From NCBI GenBank assembly GCA_013812385.1, contig JACCTM010000077.1, positions 1 through 18,778 of the forward strand: a stretch of DNA of 18,778 nucleotides, given 5' to 3'. Both the position numbers and the translations under genes were made by a program. Positions 5,514 through 13,003 of this stretch are shown one piece after another. The DNA is from Geodermatophilaceae bacterium. GTDB lineage: Bacteria > Actinomycetota > Actinomycetes > Mycobacteriales > Geodermatophilaceae. How positions within the stretch are numbered: position 1 is the stretch's first letter; every line of letters starts with the position of its first letter. The notes beneath the pieces were generated by a model. The model did no database searches and had not been told where the DNA came from. It saw nothing but the letters and a program-made list of their open reading frames with translations.

Positions 5514-8213
5514 TTACTCGCCTGCGACGGGTGGCCCAGCCGGCCTGGATGCCCCTCTCCGGCCGCGTCGCCGTGGTGAGGCGGTCACGATGGGGCCCGC
5601 GGTGGAGGATTCCTGTTCGGTCCGGGCTTCCACGTCGGCGGACTCGGATCTGTCCGGCGTGGGAATGATGGCTTGGCTCATGGGGACAGCCGACTTCCTG
5701 ATGCTGGGCACTGGGGTGCTGTCCGGCGCGGACTGCCCCAGAGCCTCGTCCCGATCCGCTTCGGTCGTCGGCATCGCCTGAGCTTCTCTGAGGTCCGCGG
5801 TCGGTTCTGTGCGGCCACCCTCGGTCCGGGAGGCGTTGCGTCCGCGGCTGCGCCCGCCGCCACGATCACTGCGGCTCTCGCCACGGTCGCTACCGCGGTG
5901 CTCGTTGCGATCTCCGCCGTCATGTGGCCGGTTGTCCCCGTGATGATCGCCGCCCCTGGAGCTCTCACCACTGGAGCGCCGGCGCTTCTCGTCGACCGGA
6001 TCGGCGTGCACGATGATGCCCCGCCCGTTGCAGTGCTCACACGGCTCGGAGTAGACCTCGAGCAAGCCCTGACCCACCCGCTTGCGGGTCATCTGGACGA
6101 GGCCGAGAGACGTGACCTCGGCGACCTGGTGACGGGTGCGGTCACGGCCGAGACATTCGGTGAGCCGACGCAGGACGAGGTCTCGGTTGCTCTCCAACAC
6201 CATGTCGATGAAGTCAATGACGATGATCCCGCCGATGTCACGCAGCCGGAGCTGGCGGACGATCTCCTCGGCAGCCTCGAGGTTGTTGCGGGTGACGGTC
6301 TGTTCGAGGTTGCCGCCGCTACCGGTGTACTTGCCGGTGTTCACGTCGACAACCGTCATCGCCTCGGTCCGGTCGATCACCAGCGAGCCGCCGGAGGGCA
6401 GCCAGACCTTGCGGTCCAGCGCTTTGGCCAACTGCTCGTCGACTCGCAGATCGGCGAAGACGTCGCTCTCACCAGTGTGCCGGCTGACCCGGTCAGCCAG
6501 GTCGGGGGCGACGTGGGCCACATAGGCCTCGACGGTGTCCCAGGCCTCGTCGCCGAAGACGATCATCCTGGTGAAGTCCTCGTTGAAGACGTCACGGATG
6601 ACCCGGATGGCGAGATCGGGCTCCTGATAGAGCAGGCTCGGTGAGCTGGTCGAGGAAGATCCCGCCTTCTTCTGGATGACCTCCCATTGCGCGGTCAGCC
6701 GGTTGACGTCGCGGGTGAGTTCTTCCTCGCTCGCGCCTTCAGCGGCGGTACGGATGATGACACCGGCGTCCTCGGGGACGATCTTCTTCAGGATCGCCTT
6801 GAGCCGACTGCGCTCGACGTCGGGCAGCTTGCGGCTGATTCCCGTCATCGACCCGTTTGGCACGTAGACGAGGTAACGGCCTGGCAGGCTCACTTGTGAC
6901 GTTAGTCGGGCGCCCTTGTGACCCATCGGGTCCTTGGTCACCTGCACGACAATGCTGTCGCCGGACTTCATCGCGGTCTCGATGTTGCGTGACTTGCCCT
7001 CGAGGCCGGCAGCGTCCCAGTTCACCTCGCCGGCGTAGAGGACCGCGTTGCGTCCTTTGCCGATGTCGACGAAAGCAGCTTCCATGCTCGGAAGCACGTT
7101 CTGAACCTTGCCGAGGTAGACGTTGCCGGCGAAGGAGTTGGAGCTGGCTTGGGTGATGTAGTGCTCGACAACGATGTCGTCCTCGAGCACCGCTATCTGG
7201 GTCCGCTCGCCGCTCTGCCGAATGACCATTGCCCGGTTGACCGCCTCACGACGGGTCAGGAACTCAGCCTCGGACAGGATCGGAGCGCGGCGACGGCCGG
7301 TTTCCCGCCCGTCCCGACGTCGTTGACGCTTGGCTTCCAACCGAGTCGACCCAGAGATGCCGCGGACCTCTTCGTTTCCGCCCCCGGTGTCCGCGCGGCC
7401 GCCCTCGCCGCGGCCGCCGGCCTCCACGCGGCTACCGCCGGTGGCGGAGTCCTCGTCCTCCGACCGCCGACGGCGCCGGCGACGGCGACGGGTGGACGAA
7501 CCACCCTCACCGTCCTCTTCGTCGAACCCGGGCTCGCCGGCTGAGTCCGCTTCGGCCTCACCGGAGCCGACTCCCATGCTGGGGGCGTCCGACCCGTCGC
7601 CCTCGGAGTCCTCACCGGTCTTGCCTCGGCCACGACCTCGCCGGCCGCGACGGCGGCGGTTTCCACCGTCGCCGTCGACCTCGTCGGTTTCGGAGCCTCC
7701 GTCGACCGGCGATTCCCAGGCGTCGACGGCCTCGTCGGAGGGGATCGCCTCGAAGAGGCTCACCGCGGTGGAATCAACGGAAGGACCGTCGACGGAGGCG
7801 GCCTCGGCCACGGGGGCTTGCTTGGCGGTCCTGCCAGTCCTGGCTGTCTTGCCCGCCGCCTTGGTCACCTGGGCCGCTTTGGTCGCCTTGGTGGTGGCTC
7901 TCGTCGCCTTGGCAGGCTTCGTCTCCGCTGTCCCGTCGGCACTGCTGGCGATCGCCTTGCCGGCCCGGGACGCCTTGACCGGTGCCGAGTCACCATCAGC
8001 GCGCCCGCCGTCTGCGAAGTCAGTCTCCCGTGCGTCAGCCACCTCTGGAGGCACCACCGGGTCCGGGTCGGGCGGGGCCATGAAAGCCATCGCCGGGGGC
8101 GGCGCAGTGCGTCGCGCGGTGTTGCGTGCCGGCGCGCTGTCACCGCTTGGCTGGTCGTCGACGGTGTCTTTCGAGGTGTCGTTGTCGGGGCCGTTCGCCT
8201 CGTTGTCGAACAC
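5514..8213 (-). CDS. rne: ribonuclease E/G family endoribonuclease with long disordered arms
   Basis: An endoribonuclease of rRNA maturation and mRNA decay. The catalytic core lies at about residues 325-740 of 899. It has an S1 RNA-binding segment (NVYLGKVQNVLPSMEAAFVD, 364-383). The DNase I-like centre has Asp623 in VVDVN and Asp667 in VIDFIDM, matching E. coli Asp303 and Asp346. The Zn-link CEHC (Cys725, Cys728) matches E. coli Cys404 and Cys407. Before the core are about 310 disordered residues: acidic patches, a KAT/AAK-rich stretch (79-132), RRGRRGRGRG and a run of nine Arg (242-250). After it comes an RG/DRGG-rich tail (about 742-800), with RRRGRRGASR at the end. Long arms at both ends are common in actinobacterial RNase E. 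The GTG start at 8213 is supported by GGAG (8222-8219) five bases upstream. The arms probably serve as RNA and degradosome docking sites, an inference from the family. Confidence 0.95.
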   Translation of the reverse strand: MFDNEANGPDNDTSKDTVDDQPSGDSAPARNTARRTAPPPAMAFMAPPDPDPVVPPEVADARETDFADGGRADGDSAPVKASRAGKAIASSADGTAETKPAKATRATTKATKAAQVTKAAGKTARTGRTAKQAPVAEAASVDGPSVDSTAVSLFEAIPSDEAVDAWESPVDGGSETDEVDGDGGNRRRRGRRGRGRGKTGEDSEGDGSDAPSMGVGSGEAEADSAGEPGFDEEDGEGGSSTRRRRRRRRRSEDEDSATGGSRVEAGGRGEGGRADTGGGNEEVRGISGSTRLEAKRQRRRDGRETGRRRAPILSEAEFLTRREAVNRAMVIRQSGERTQIAVLEDDIVVEHYITQASSNSFAGNVYLGKVQNVLPSMEAAFVDIGKGRNAVLYAGEVNWDAAGLEGKSRNIETAMKSGDSIVVQVTKDPMGHKGARLTSQVSLPGRYLVYVPNGSMTGISRKLPDVERSRLKAILKKIVPEDAGVIIRTAAEGASEEELTRDVNRLTAQWEVIQKKAGSSSTSSPSLLYQEPDLAIRVIRDVFNEDFTRMIVFGDEAWDTVEAYVAHVAPDLADRVSRHTGESDVFADLRVDEQLAKALDRKVWLPSGGSLVIDRTEAMTVVDVNTGKYTGSGGNLEQTVTRNNLEAAEEIVRQLRLRDIGGIIVIDFIDMVLESNRDLVLRRLTECLGRDRTRHQVAEVTSLGLVQMTRKRVGQGLLEVYSEPCEHCNGRGIIVHADPVDEKRRRSSGESSRGGDHHGDNRPHDGGDRNEHRGSDRGESRSDRGGGRSRGRNASRTEGGRTEPTADLREAQAMPTTEADRDEALGQSAPDSTPVPSIRKSAVPMSQAIIPTPDRSESADVEARTEQESSTAGPIVTASPRRRGRRGASRPAGPPVAGE

Positions 8214-8363
8214 TGGTTCTCCGTTTCGCGTACCCGGGCGCCGCCCACCGGTTCTGGTGTTCGGCCGCCGCTCAGGTACGGCGGGTCAGGCGATTCCGAG
8301 TTCGCGTGTCGCGCCCGATGGGCAGCGGCGTGATACCGGTTTCGCAGAAGTCTGGTGTATCGG

Positions 8364-8376
8364 GTGCCGAAGGCAC
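8364..8376 (-). terminator. small stem-loop after the DUF2344 gene
   Basis: GTGCC/GGCAC forms a 5-bp stem with a 3-base loop, about 40 bases past the DUF2344 stop, in the 203-bp gap before rne. No T-run follows on the minus strand. A TTGACG (8405-8400) lies in the same gap and could be a -35 for rne, but no good -10 was found at the right distance. Weak evidence. Confidence 0.25.
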
Positions 8377-8416
8377 TCGATCGTTGCCGGCGGCGGACTC
8401 GTCAACCGTTCCGCGA

Positions 8417-9181
8417 TCAGGTCTCGCCTAGTGCACCGTCTCTGGCAGCGGCGGCACGGTCGGGACCGAGCGGATCGGTCAGCACTCCGGTGGTGACGTC
8501 GAGCCGTCCCTGGGCGAGTCGCATCGAACGCGAAGTGAGCGACCCATCCAGTCCGGCGACGGCACCGAGAGCGGTGAGCACATCGTCGGGTCGTACCGCA
8601 GGGCTGACCTGCCGAACGACCAGGTCAAGTATCGCACAACCCTCGCCCTCGACCGCCCTGGCGCTCACGACCGCCGCCCGGGCGTCGAGCAGCCGGAGTC
8701 CTTTCTTCGTCACCCGCTCGACGATCACGCTCTCCCGGGCCAGGAACTCCTGGAGTGCGGCGGCCAGTGCTTGCGTCCGGAATCCGGGCAGTTCGATGCG
8801 CCAGCGCGAGGCTTCGATGCGCTCTGGCAGCCCGCCGGGTCCGGCCGGCAGCACCTCGAGAATGTCCAGGCCCTCCGGAAGCGCCATGTCCAAGGCCGCG
8901 CGGACCTGTTCGGGGTCGGTTTCGGTCTGCAGCCCGATTTCGAGGTACTCCGCCTCGCTGGCCGACCCGGTCGGGGCCGCGCCGACGTAAGAGATCTTCG
9001 GGTGCGGACTGAACCCGGCAGAGAAGGCGATCGGCACGCCGGACCTGCGCAGCGCCCGCTCAAAAGCACGGGCGAAGTCACGGTGCGAGACGAAACGCAG
9101 CCGGCCGCGCTTGGCGTACCTGATCCGCAGCCGTTGCACCGTCGGCGGCGGTGGTGGCCCCTCCGGCTGGCGAGTGCCCAT
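8417..9181 (-). CDS. DUF2344 (TIGR03936) radical-SAM-partner protein
   Basis: A 254-residue protein of the DUF2344 family, function unknown, which usually sits beside, or is fused to, the TIGR03960 radical SAM protein. The family signature is clear: RLRIRYAKRGRLRFVSHRD (17-35), RALRRSGVP (42-50), GFSPHPKIS (56-64) and SEAEYLEIGL (75-84). The rest (VLPAGPGGLPERIEASRWRI onwards) follows the family in being variable. The ATG at 9181 is used because family similarity begins about 15 residues later; the open frame further upstream overlaps the GNAT gene and is proline/arginine-rich noise. No strong Shine-Dalgarno. It ends 203 bp before rne. The usual partner gene is present but one gene away, with GNAT in between. 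A role in RNA modification is often suggested for this pair but is not established. Confidence 0.9.
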   Translation of the reverse strand: MGTRQPEGPPPPPTVQRLRIRYAKRGRLRFVSHRDFARAFERALRRSGVPIAFSAGFSPHPKISYVGAAPTGSASEAEYLEIGLQTETDPEQVRAALDMALPEGLDILEVLPAGPGGLPERIEASRWRIELPGFRTQALAAALQEFLARESVIVERVTKKGLRLLDARAAVVSARAVEGEGCAILDLVVRQVSPAVRPDDVLTALGAVAGLDGSLTSRSMRLAQGRLDVTTGVLTDPLGPDRAAAARDGALGET

Positions 9182-9193
9182 CAGCCGCTCAAG

Positions 9194-9203
9194 CCCATAT
9201 GGG
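9194..9203. repeat. 10-bp perfect palindrome before DUF2344
   Basis: CCCATATGGG reads the same on both strands and lies 12 bases upstream of the DUF2344 ATG, beside the CTCGCT-rich stretch. It could be a small operator half-pair or chance. Confidence 0.35.
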
Positions 9204-9209
9204 AGCCCT

Positions 9210-9282
9210 CGCTCGCTTCGCTCACCGGTCGGTCCGCTCCTCGCTCGTTCCTCGCTGCGATGCTCCCGACCTCTCGGCTCGG
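9210..9282. repeat. CTCGCT-rich low-complexity repeat at the GNAT 3' end
   Basis: The stretch is built from recurring CTCGCT/GCTCGCTTCGCTC words (AGCGAG/GAGCGAAGC on the minus strand). It encodes the last 19 residues of the GNAT protein and continues past its stop. Similar AGCGAG-type filler is seen between genes in many high-GC actinobacteria (established impression, not searched). Confidence 0.5.
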
Positions 9283-9743
9283 TCCAGCCGCAGTTCGAGT
9301 AAACCCTCGGACATCGCGTAGCCGCACCGCTTGTACAACGAGATCGATCGCGAACTCGGATGCACGGCGAGATACGAGCATTTTTCGGTACGGGCAATCT
9401 TGGCCACCAGCGCGAGCAGTTCGCTGCCGACCCCTCGGGCGCGGTGATCTGGTCGGACGTAGACCGACTGCACCCACGCCGAGCGGGGACGCACACCAGC
9501 CGGGCTTGGAACCCGATCGCCCATGGCCAACCAGGCCATCCCGACAGCGTCGCCGTCATCAGCTTGCTCGGCGAGCACCGCGACATGGTCCGGGTGAGTT
9601 GCCCACCATTGCCCCAGAAAGTCCAGGTATTCCTCGCGCGTCCCAGATGGCTGTTCGCCCATCTCATCCACCCGCCAAGTCCAACGCAGGGACGCCAGTG
9701 CGGCGACGTCCTGGCCCCCCGCCCGCCGGACGGCGACGCTCAC
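9222..9743 (-). CDS. GNAT-family N-acetyltransferase
   Basis: A 173-residue acetyltransferase that should use acetyl-CoA; the acceptor is unknown. The GNAT fold is recognised from motif A, VQSVYVRPDHRARGVGSELL (91-110), with the acetyl-CoA pyrophosphate loop RARGVG (101-106), and motif B, SRSISLYKRCGY (131-142). The GTG at 9743 overlaps the radical SAM stop as GTGA and is followed by the normal start VSVAVRRAGGQDVAALASLR. The frame further upstream overlaps the radical SAM gene and is not used. The last 19 residues (155-173) come from the AGCGAG-type repeat and look like a read-out of intergenic sequence; the fold is complete without them. Coupling suggests co-production with the radical SAM protein, but a shared function is only a guess. 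Confidence 0.88.
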   Translation of the reverse strand: MSVAVRRAGGQDVAALASLRWTWRVDEMGEQPSGTREEYLDFLGQWWATHPDHVAVLAEQADDGDAVGMAWLAMGDRVPSPAGVRPRSAWVQSVYVRPDHRARGVGSELLALVAKIARTEKCSYLAVHPSSRSISLYKRCGYAMSEGLLELRLDRAERSGASQRGTSEERTDR

Positions 9744-11671
9744 GATCCGGTTGCGACAGGGGTGAGCGGAAGCAGTCTGACGCCGGTCGGGCCGATCTGG
9801 ATGTCGGTGCCCATTCCCGGGCAGACACCGCAGTCGAAGCACGGAGTCCAGCGGCAGTCGTCCTGCTCCTGCTCGGAAAGGGCGTCCTGCCAGTCCGCCC
9901 AGAGCCATTCCTTGTCCAGTCCCGAGTCCAGGTGATCCCAGGGCAGCACTTCATGCTCGGTGCGTTCACGCGTCGTGAACCAGTCGACATCGAGCCCGTA
10001 CGCGGGGAGAACCTCGGCACAGGCGCCCATCCAGCGGTCATAACTGAAGTGCTCGTTCCAGCCGTCGAAGCGACCTCCGTCACGCCAGACCTGCTCGATG
10101 ACGGCGCCGATCCGCCGATCCCCGCGGGACAGCAGTCCTTCCACGATGCCGGGCTTGCCGTCGTGGTAGCGAACGCCGATCGCGCGACCGACGCTGCGGT
10201 CGGAGTTGATCGCGGTGCGCAGGAGCTTCAGCCGTCGGTCGATCGTCTCGTGGTCAGCCTGCGCCGCCCACTGGAACGGAGTGTGTGGCTTCGGGACGAA
10301 TCCGCCGATCGAGACCGTGCAGCGGATGTCCTTGTGACCGCTGGCCGCTCGGCCGGCCTTGATCACCTCGCGGGCCATGTCCGCGATCTCGAGCACGTCC
10401 TCGTCGGTCTCGGTCGGTAGCCCGCACATGAAATAGAGCTTCACCTGGCGCCAGCCGTTGGCGTAGGCCGTGGAGACCGTACGGATGAGGTCCTCTTTGG
10501 ACACCATCTTGTTGATCACCTTGCGCAGCCGCTCACTGCCGCCCTCCGGAGCGAAGGTCAGCCCAGAGCGGCGCCCGTTGCGGGACAGTTCATTGGCCAG
10601 TGTCACGTTGAAAGCATCGACCCGGGTGCTGGGCAGCGACAGGCTGGTGTTGGTCCCCTCGTAGCGGTCGGCAAGGCCCTTGGCGATCTCCCCGATCTCC
10701 GAGTGGTCCGCGCTGGACAGACTGAGCAGGCCGACCTCCTCGTACCCGCTGGCCTTGAGCCCGGCATCGACCATCTCGCCGATCCCGGTAATCGACCGCT
10801 CGCGCACCGGGCGGGTGATCATCCCGGCCTGGCAGAACCGGCAGCCCCGGGTACAGCCGCGGAAGATCTCCACGCTCATCCGCTCGTGCACGGTCTCGGC
10901 GAGCGGGACCAGCGGCTGCTTGGGGTAGGGCCATTCGTCGAGGTCCATCGTGGTGCGCTTGCCGACGCGGTACGGGACGGCGCTCTGGTTCGTGGTGACG
11001 CGCCGGATCCGACCATCGGGCAGGTAGTCCACGTCGTAGAAGCGGGGTACGTACACCCCGTCGACCTTCGCCATGCGCGACAGCAGCCCCAGCCGACCGT
11101 CCGGCTCTCCGTCGCCCTTCCAGGCCTTGACCACGTCGGTGATGTCCCCGACGACCTGCTCCCCGTCCCCGAGCACGGCGGCGTCGACGAAGTCCGCGAT
11201 CGGCTCCGGGTTGAACGCGGCATGCCCACCGGCGATCACCAGCGGCTCGTTGTTGCGGTCCTTCGTGTGCAGCGGGATCCCGGCCAGGTCGAGGGCTTCG
11301 ATCATGTTGGTGTAGCCGAGTTCGGTGGCGAAGCTGATGCCGAGTACGTCGAAATCGATCACCGGGCGGTGGGCGTCGACGGTGAACTGCGGTACGCCGT
11401 GCTCTCGCATCAGCCCGGCGAGGTCCGGCCAGACGGCATAAGTCCGCTCGGCCAGGGCATCAGCCCGCTCGTTCAGGACCTCGTACAAGATCATGATGCC
11501 CTGATTGGGCAGGCCGACCTCGTACGCGTCGGGATACATCAGCGCCCAGTGCACCTCGACGGAGTCCCAGTCCTTGACCTGGGCGTTGAGCTCACCGCCT
11601 ACGTACTGGATCGGCTTGTTGATCCGAGGCAGGAGCGCTTCGAGCTGGGGGAAGACAGAAGTCACAGGCAT
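9740..11671 (-). CDS. TIGR03960-type B12-binding-domain radical SAM protein
   Basis: A 643-residue radical SAM enzyme of uncharacterised function. The N-terminal part (about 35-185) has the look of a cobalamin-binding-like domain (ALMYPDAYEVGLPNQG, FDVLGISFATELGY, IAGGHAAFNPEP, LGDGE). The radical SAM domain begins with IFRGCTRGCRFC, giving Cys273, Cys277 and Cys280 for the 4Fe-4S cluster, followed by YEEVGLLSLSSAD, LTFAPEGGSE and KLYFMCGLPTETDED. Near the C-terminus a second cysteine group, CFDCGVC (Cys611, Cys614, Cys617), could bind another cluster or metal. The ATG at 11671 gives the familiar beginning MPVTSVFPQLEALLP. A TACCCT -10-like box ends 10 bases upstream, without a clear -35. It overlaps the GNAT gene by GTGA. 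A role in RNA or protein modification is plausible but unproven. Confidence 0.93.
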   Translation of the reverse strand: MPVTSVFPQLEALLPRINKPIQYVGGELNAQVKDWDSVEVHWALMYPDAYEVGLPNQGIMILYEVLNERADALAERTYAVWPDLAGLMREHGVPQFTVDAHRPVIDFDVLGISFATELGYTNMIEALDLAGIPLHTKDRNNEPLVIAGGHAAFNPEPIADFVDAAVLGDGEQVVGDITDVVKAWKGDGEPDGRLGLLSRMAKVDGVYVPRFYDVDYLPDGRIRRVTTNQSAVPYRVGKRTTMDLDEWPYPKQPLVPLAETVHERMSVEIFRGCTRGCRFCQAGMITRPVRERSITGIGEMVDAGLKASGYEEVGLLSLSSADHSEIGEIAKGLADRYEGTNTSLSLPSTRVDAFNVTLANELSRNGRRSGLTFAPEGGSERLRKVINKMVSKEDLIRTVSTAYANGWRQVKLYFMCGLPTETDEDVLEIADMAREVIKAGRAASGHKDIRCTVSIGGFVPKPHTPFQWAAQADHETIDRRLKLLRTAINSDRSVGRAIGVRYHDGKPGIVEGLLSRGDRRIGAVIEQVWRDGGRFDGWNEHFSYDRWMGACAEVLPAYGLDVDWFTTRERTEHEVLPWDHLDSGLDKEWLWADWQDALSEQEQDDCRWTPCFDCGVCPGMGTDIQIGPTGVRLLPLTPVATGS

Positions 11672-11740
11672 GGCAGCACCCAGGGTACGGGCCGGGCGCG
11701 GGCGGTCCGGACTTCGCGCCGCGGGAGACCAGTCGCAACT

Positions 11741-11797
11741 GATGTCGCAGGATTACCGAGAACACGCCGCGCGAGTCCCCTACTTTCCTGCGACATC
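11741..11797. repeat. 57-bp element with inverted ends, copy A
   Basis: Begins GATGTCGCAGGA (11741-11752) and ends with its exact reverse complement TCCTGCGACATC (11786-11797), around a 33-base centre. It has the same length as copies B and C and about 50 of 57 bases in common with B (counted by eye). It lies in the 283-bp gap between the radical SAM gene and the AbiEi/DUF559 gene; A and B fill most of that gap and no gene is seen in it. Confidence 0.9.
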
Positions 11798-11814
11798 CGT
11801 CCGTGCGCTGCGGT

Positions 11815-11871
11815 GATGTCGCAGGATTACCGGGTACACGCCAGGCAAGTCCTCTGCTTTCCTGCGACATC
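11815..11871. repeat. 57-bp element with inverted ends, copy B
   Basis: The same 12-bp arms as copy A (11815-11826 and 11860-11871) and the same orientation, 17 bp after it. Seven differences from A, all in the centre, while both arms are perfectly preserved. That is the pattern expected if the stem matters or the copy is recent. It ends 83 bp before the AbiEi/DUF559 start codon. Confidence 0.9.
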
Positions 11872-11954
11872 CGAGCCGTCCACAGGTGAGGGCGGCTGTG
11901 CACATCGGCGCATCCGTCTCGGCGTGAGCATGCCCGACCGCGCACGATGCTCGG

Positions 11955-12857
11955 ATGGGTCTCCGCGAGCACGCCGGTGTTGACCATGGCGTCATCAGCC
12001 GCGCCGAGCTGTTTGCTGCCGGGCTCAGCCGCGCAGAGATCGACTGGGCCTACCGACGCGGATCACTGGTTCGCGACCAACGCGGGCTGTACGCCGTGGC
12101 CGGAGCCCCGGTCACCGAGCTGCGATGCGCGCGGGCTGCTGTCCAATCCGTTGGACTTGCCGCCCAGGCGGTGGCCAGCCATGACACGGCGGCTCATCTG
12201 CACGGGATCGACACGGTACGGCGGCAACAGTTCGAGCACGTCACGATTCCACGCGCCACTCGGCGCCCGCAGCGCGGCCCGCTGTGGCTGCACGCCCACG
12301 ACCTGTCCGACGACGACGTGACGTTCGTGGACGGCATCCCGACGACCACCGTCGCTCGCACCCTGCTCGACCTTCTGTTGCGGGCTGATCGCCTCACGGC
12401 AATCTGGGCATGTGAATCAGCTTTGCGGGCGGCATTGCTGTCTCCCACCGAGCTGGGACTGAGTATCGAGCGGGGCGCCCGGCGACGCGGCATCAAGCGC
12501 GCCCGTCGCCGGTACCAGCTGATCGACGTGCTCAGCGAGTCTCCGTTGGAAACCGGCGTACGGCTAATCTTCGCAGACTTCCAGCTACCGCCGCCGAGGC
12601 TGCAGATTCCGATTCTGGGTGCAGACGGGTCGGTCCAGTATCGGATCGACCTCGGGTACGAGGAACGCAAGGTCGGCGTCGAATGCGACGGCCGGGCGGT
12701 CCACGAGCAGCCCGAAGCGTTGTTCGGAGACCGTGAGCGGCAAAACGCGGTGCTCAACTCCGGTTGGCGATTGCTGCGCTTCACCTGGTCGGACTACCGC
12801 ACTCGGCCTCGATACATCGCAGCCACGACGGCCGCTCTGATCGGCATCCGGCTCTAG
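11955..12857 (+). CDS. AbiEi-like winged-helix plus DUF559 (PD-(D/E)XK-type) protein
   Basis: A 300-residue two-part protein. The N-terminal part (about 8-55) looks like the AbiEi antitoxin-type winged helix: GVISRAELFAAGLSRAEIDWAYRRGSLVRDQRGLYAVAG. A middle AbiEi-like region (to about 190) includes TIPRATRRP and IPTTTVARTLLDL. The C-terminal part (about 195-300) is DUF559, related to Vsr-type nucleases: Glu199, Asp232 in RIDLGY, Glu243 and Asp245 in VGVECDG, FGDRERQN and the GWRLLRFTWSD ending. DNA binding and possible DNA cleavage are inferred from these families; no activity is known. No AbiEii-type toxin gene is adjacent. The ATG at 11955 has no clear Shine-Dalgarno; an ATG at 11947 is in another frame. 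It is bracketed by the 57-bp repeats and followed at once by a strong hairpin, so it is probably a single-gene unit. Confidence 0.85.
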   Translation: MGLREHAGVDHGVISRAELFAAGLSRAEIDWAYRRGSLVRDQRGLYAVAGAPVTELRCARAAVQSVGLAAQAVASHDTAAHLHGIDTVRRQQFEHVTIPRATRRPQRGPLWLHAHDLSDDDVTFVDGIPTTTVARTLLDLLLRADRLTAIWACESALRAALLSPTELGLSIERGARRRGIKRARRRYQLIDVLSESPLETGVRLIFADFQLPPPRLQIPILGADGSVQYRIDLGYEERKVGVECDGRAVHEQPEALFGDRERQNAVLNSGWRLLRFTWSDYRTRPRYIAATTAALIGIRL

Positions 12858-12890
12858 CTGCCGCGGCGTCTCTAGCGGTGGCCGCGGCGG
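12858..12890 (+). terminator. strong hairpin right after the AbiEi/DUF559 gene
   Basis: CTGCCGCGGC (12858-12867) pairs with GCCGCGGCGG (12881-12890) over 10 bp with one G-T wobble and a 13-base loop, starting directly after the stop codon. Only scattered T follow. In actinobacteria, GC hairpins without a T-run are often accepted as terminators. Confidence 0.5.
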
Positions 12891-12901
12891 TCGCTTACTA
12901 A

Positions 12902-12958
12902 GATGTTGTAGCTTCGCCGAGAACACGCCCGGCCAGTCCTCGGCATCCCTACGACATC
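12902..12958. repeat. 57-bp element with inverted ends, copy C (diverged)
   Basis: Starts GATGTTGTAG and ends CTACGACATC, nearly perfect inverted ends (one G-T pair in 10). It is exactly 57 bp and aligns without gaps to copy A, with about 42 of 57 identical bases, including CCGAGAACACGCC in the centre. Same orientation as A and B. It lies 44 bp after the AbiEi/DUF559 stop and 45 bp before the permease stop. Confidence 0.8.
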
Positions 12959-13003
12959 AGGGTGGGCGCAGGGCGGCTCCAGGGCAGGGCGGGCGCCCGG
13001 GGA

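Noticed and set aside
7330..8496. Plus-strand open frame opposite the RNase E N-terminal arm
   Set aside because: A Ser/Pro/Arg-rich translation that mirrors the low-complexity rne arm; no motif.
8771..10420. Long open frame on the plus strand (about 549 codons)
   Set aside because: It lies opposite the DUF2344, GNAT and radical SAM genes. Its translation is Arg/Pro/Ala-rich with no family motif, as expected for the antisense of GC-rich genes.
11741..11871. Copies A and B as a minimal CRISPR array
   Set aside because: Only two tandem copies, with a 17-bp gap, 57-bp units with inverted ends, a third isolated copy elsewhere and no cas gene. This does not fit CRISPR.
10703..11983. Long plus-strand open frame opposite the radical SAM gene, running through repeats A and B
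   Set aside because: No recognisable domain; it is antisense to a strong gene and crosses two inverted-repeat elements. Treated as a shadow.
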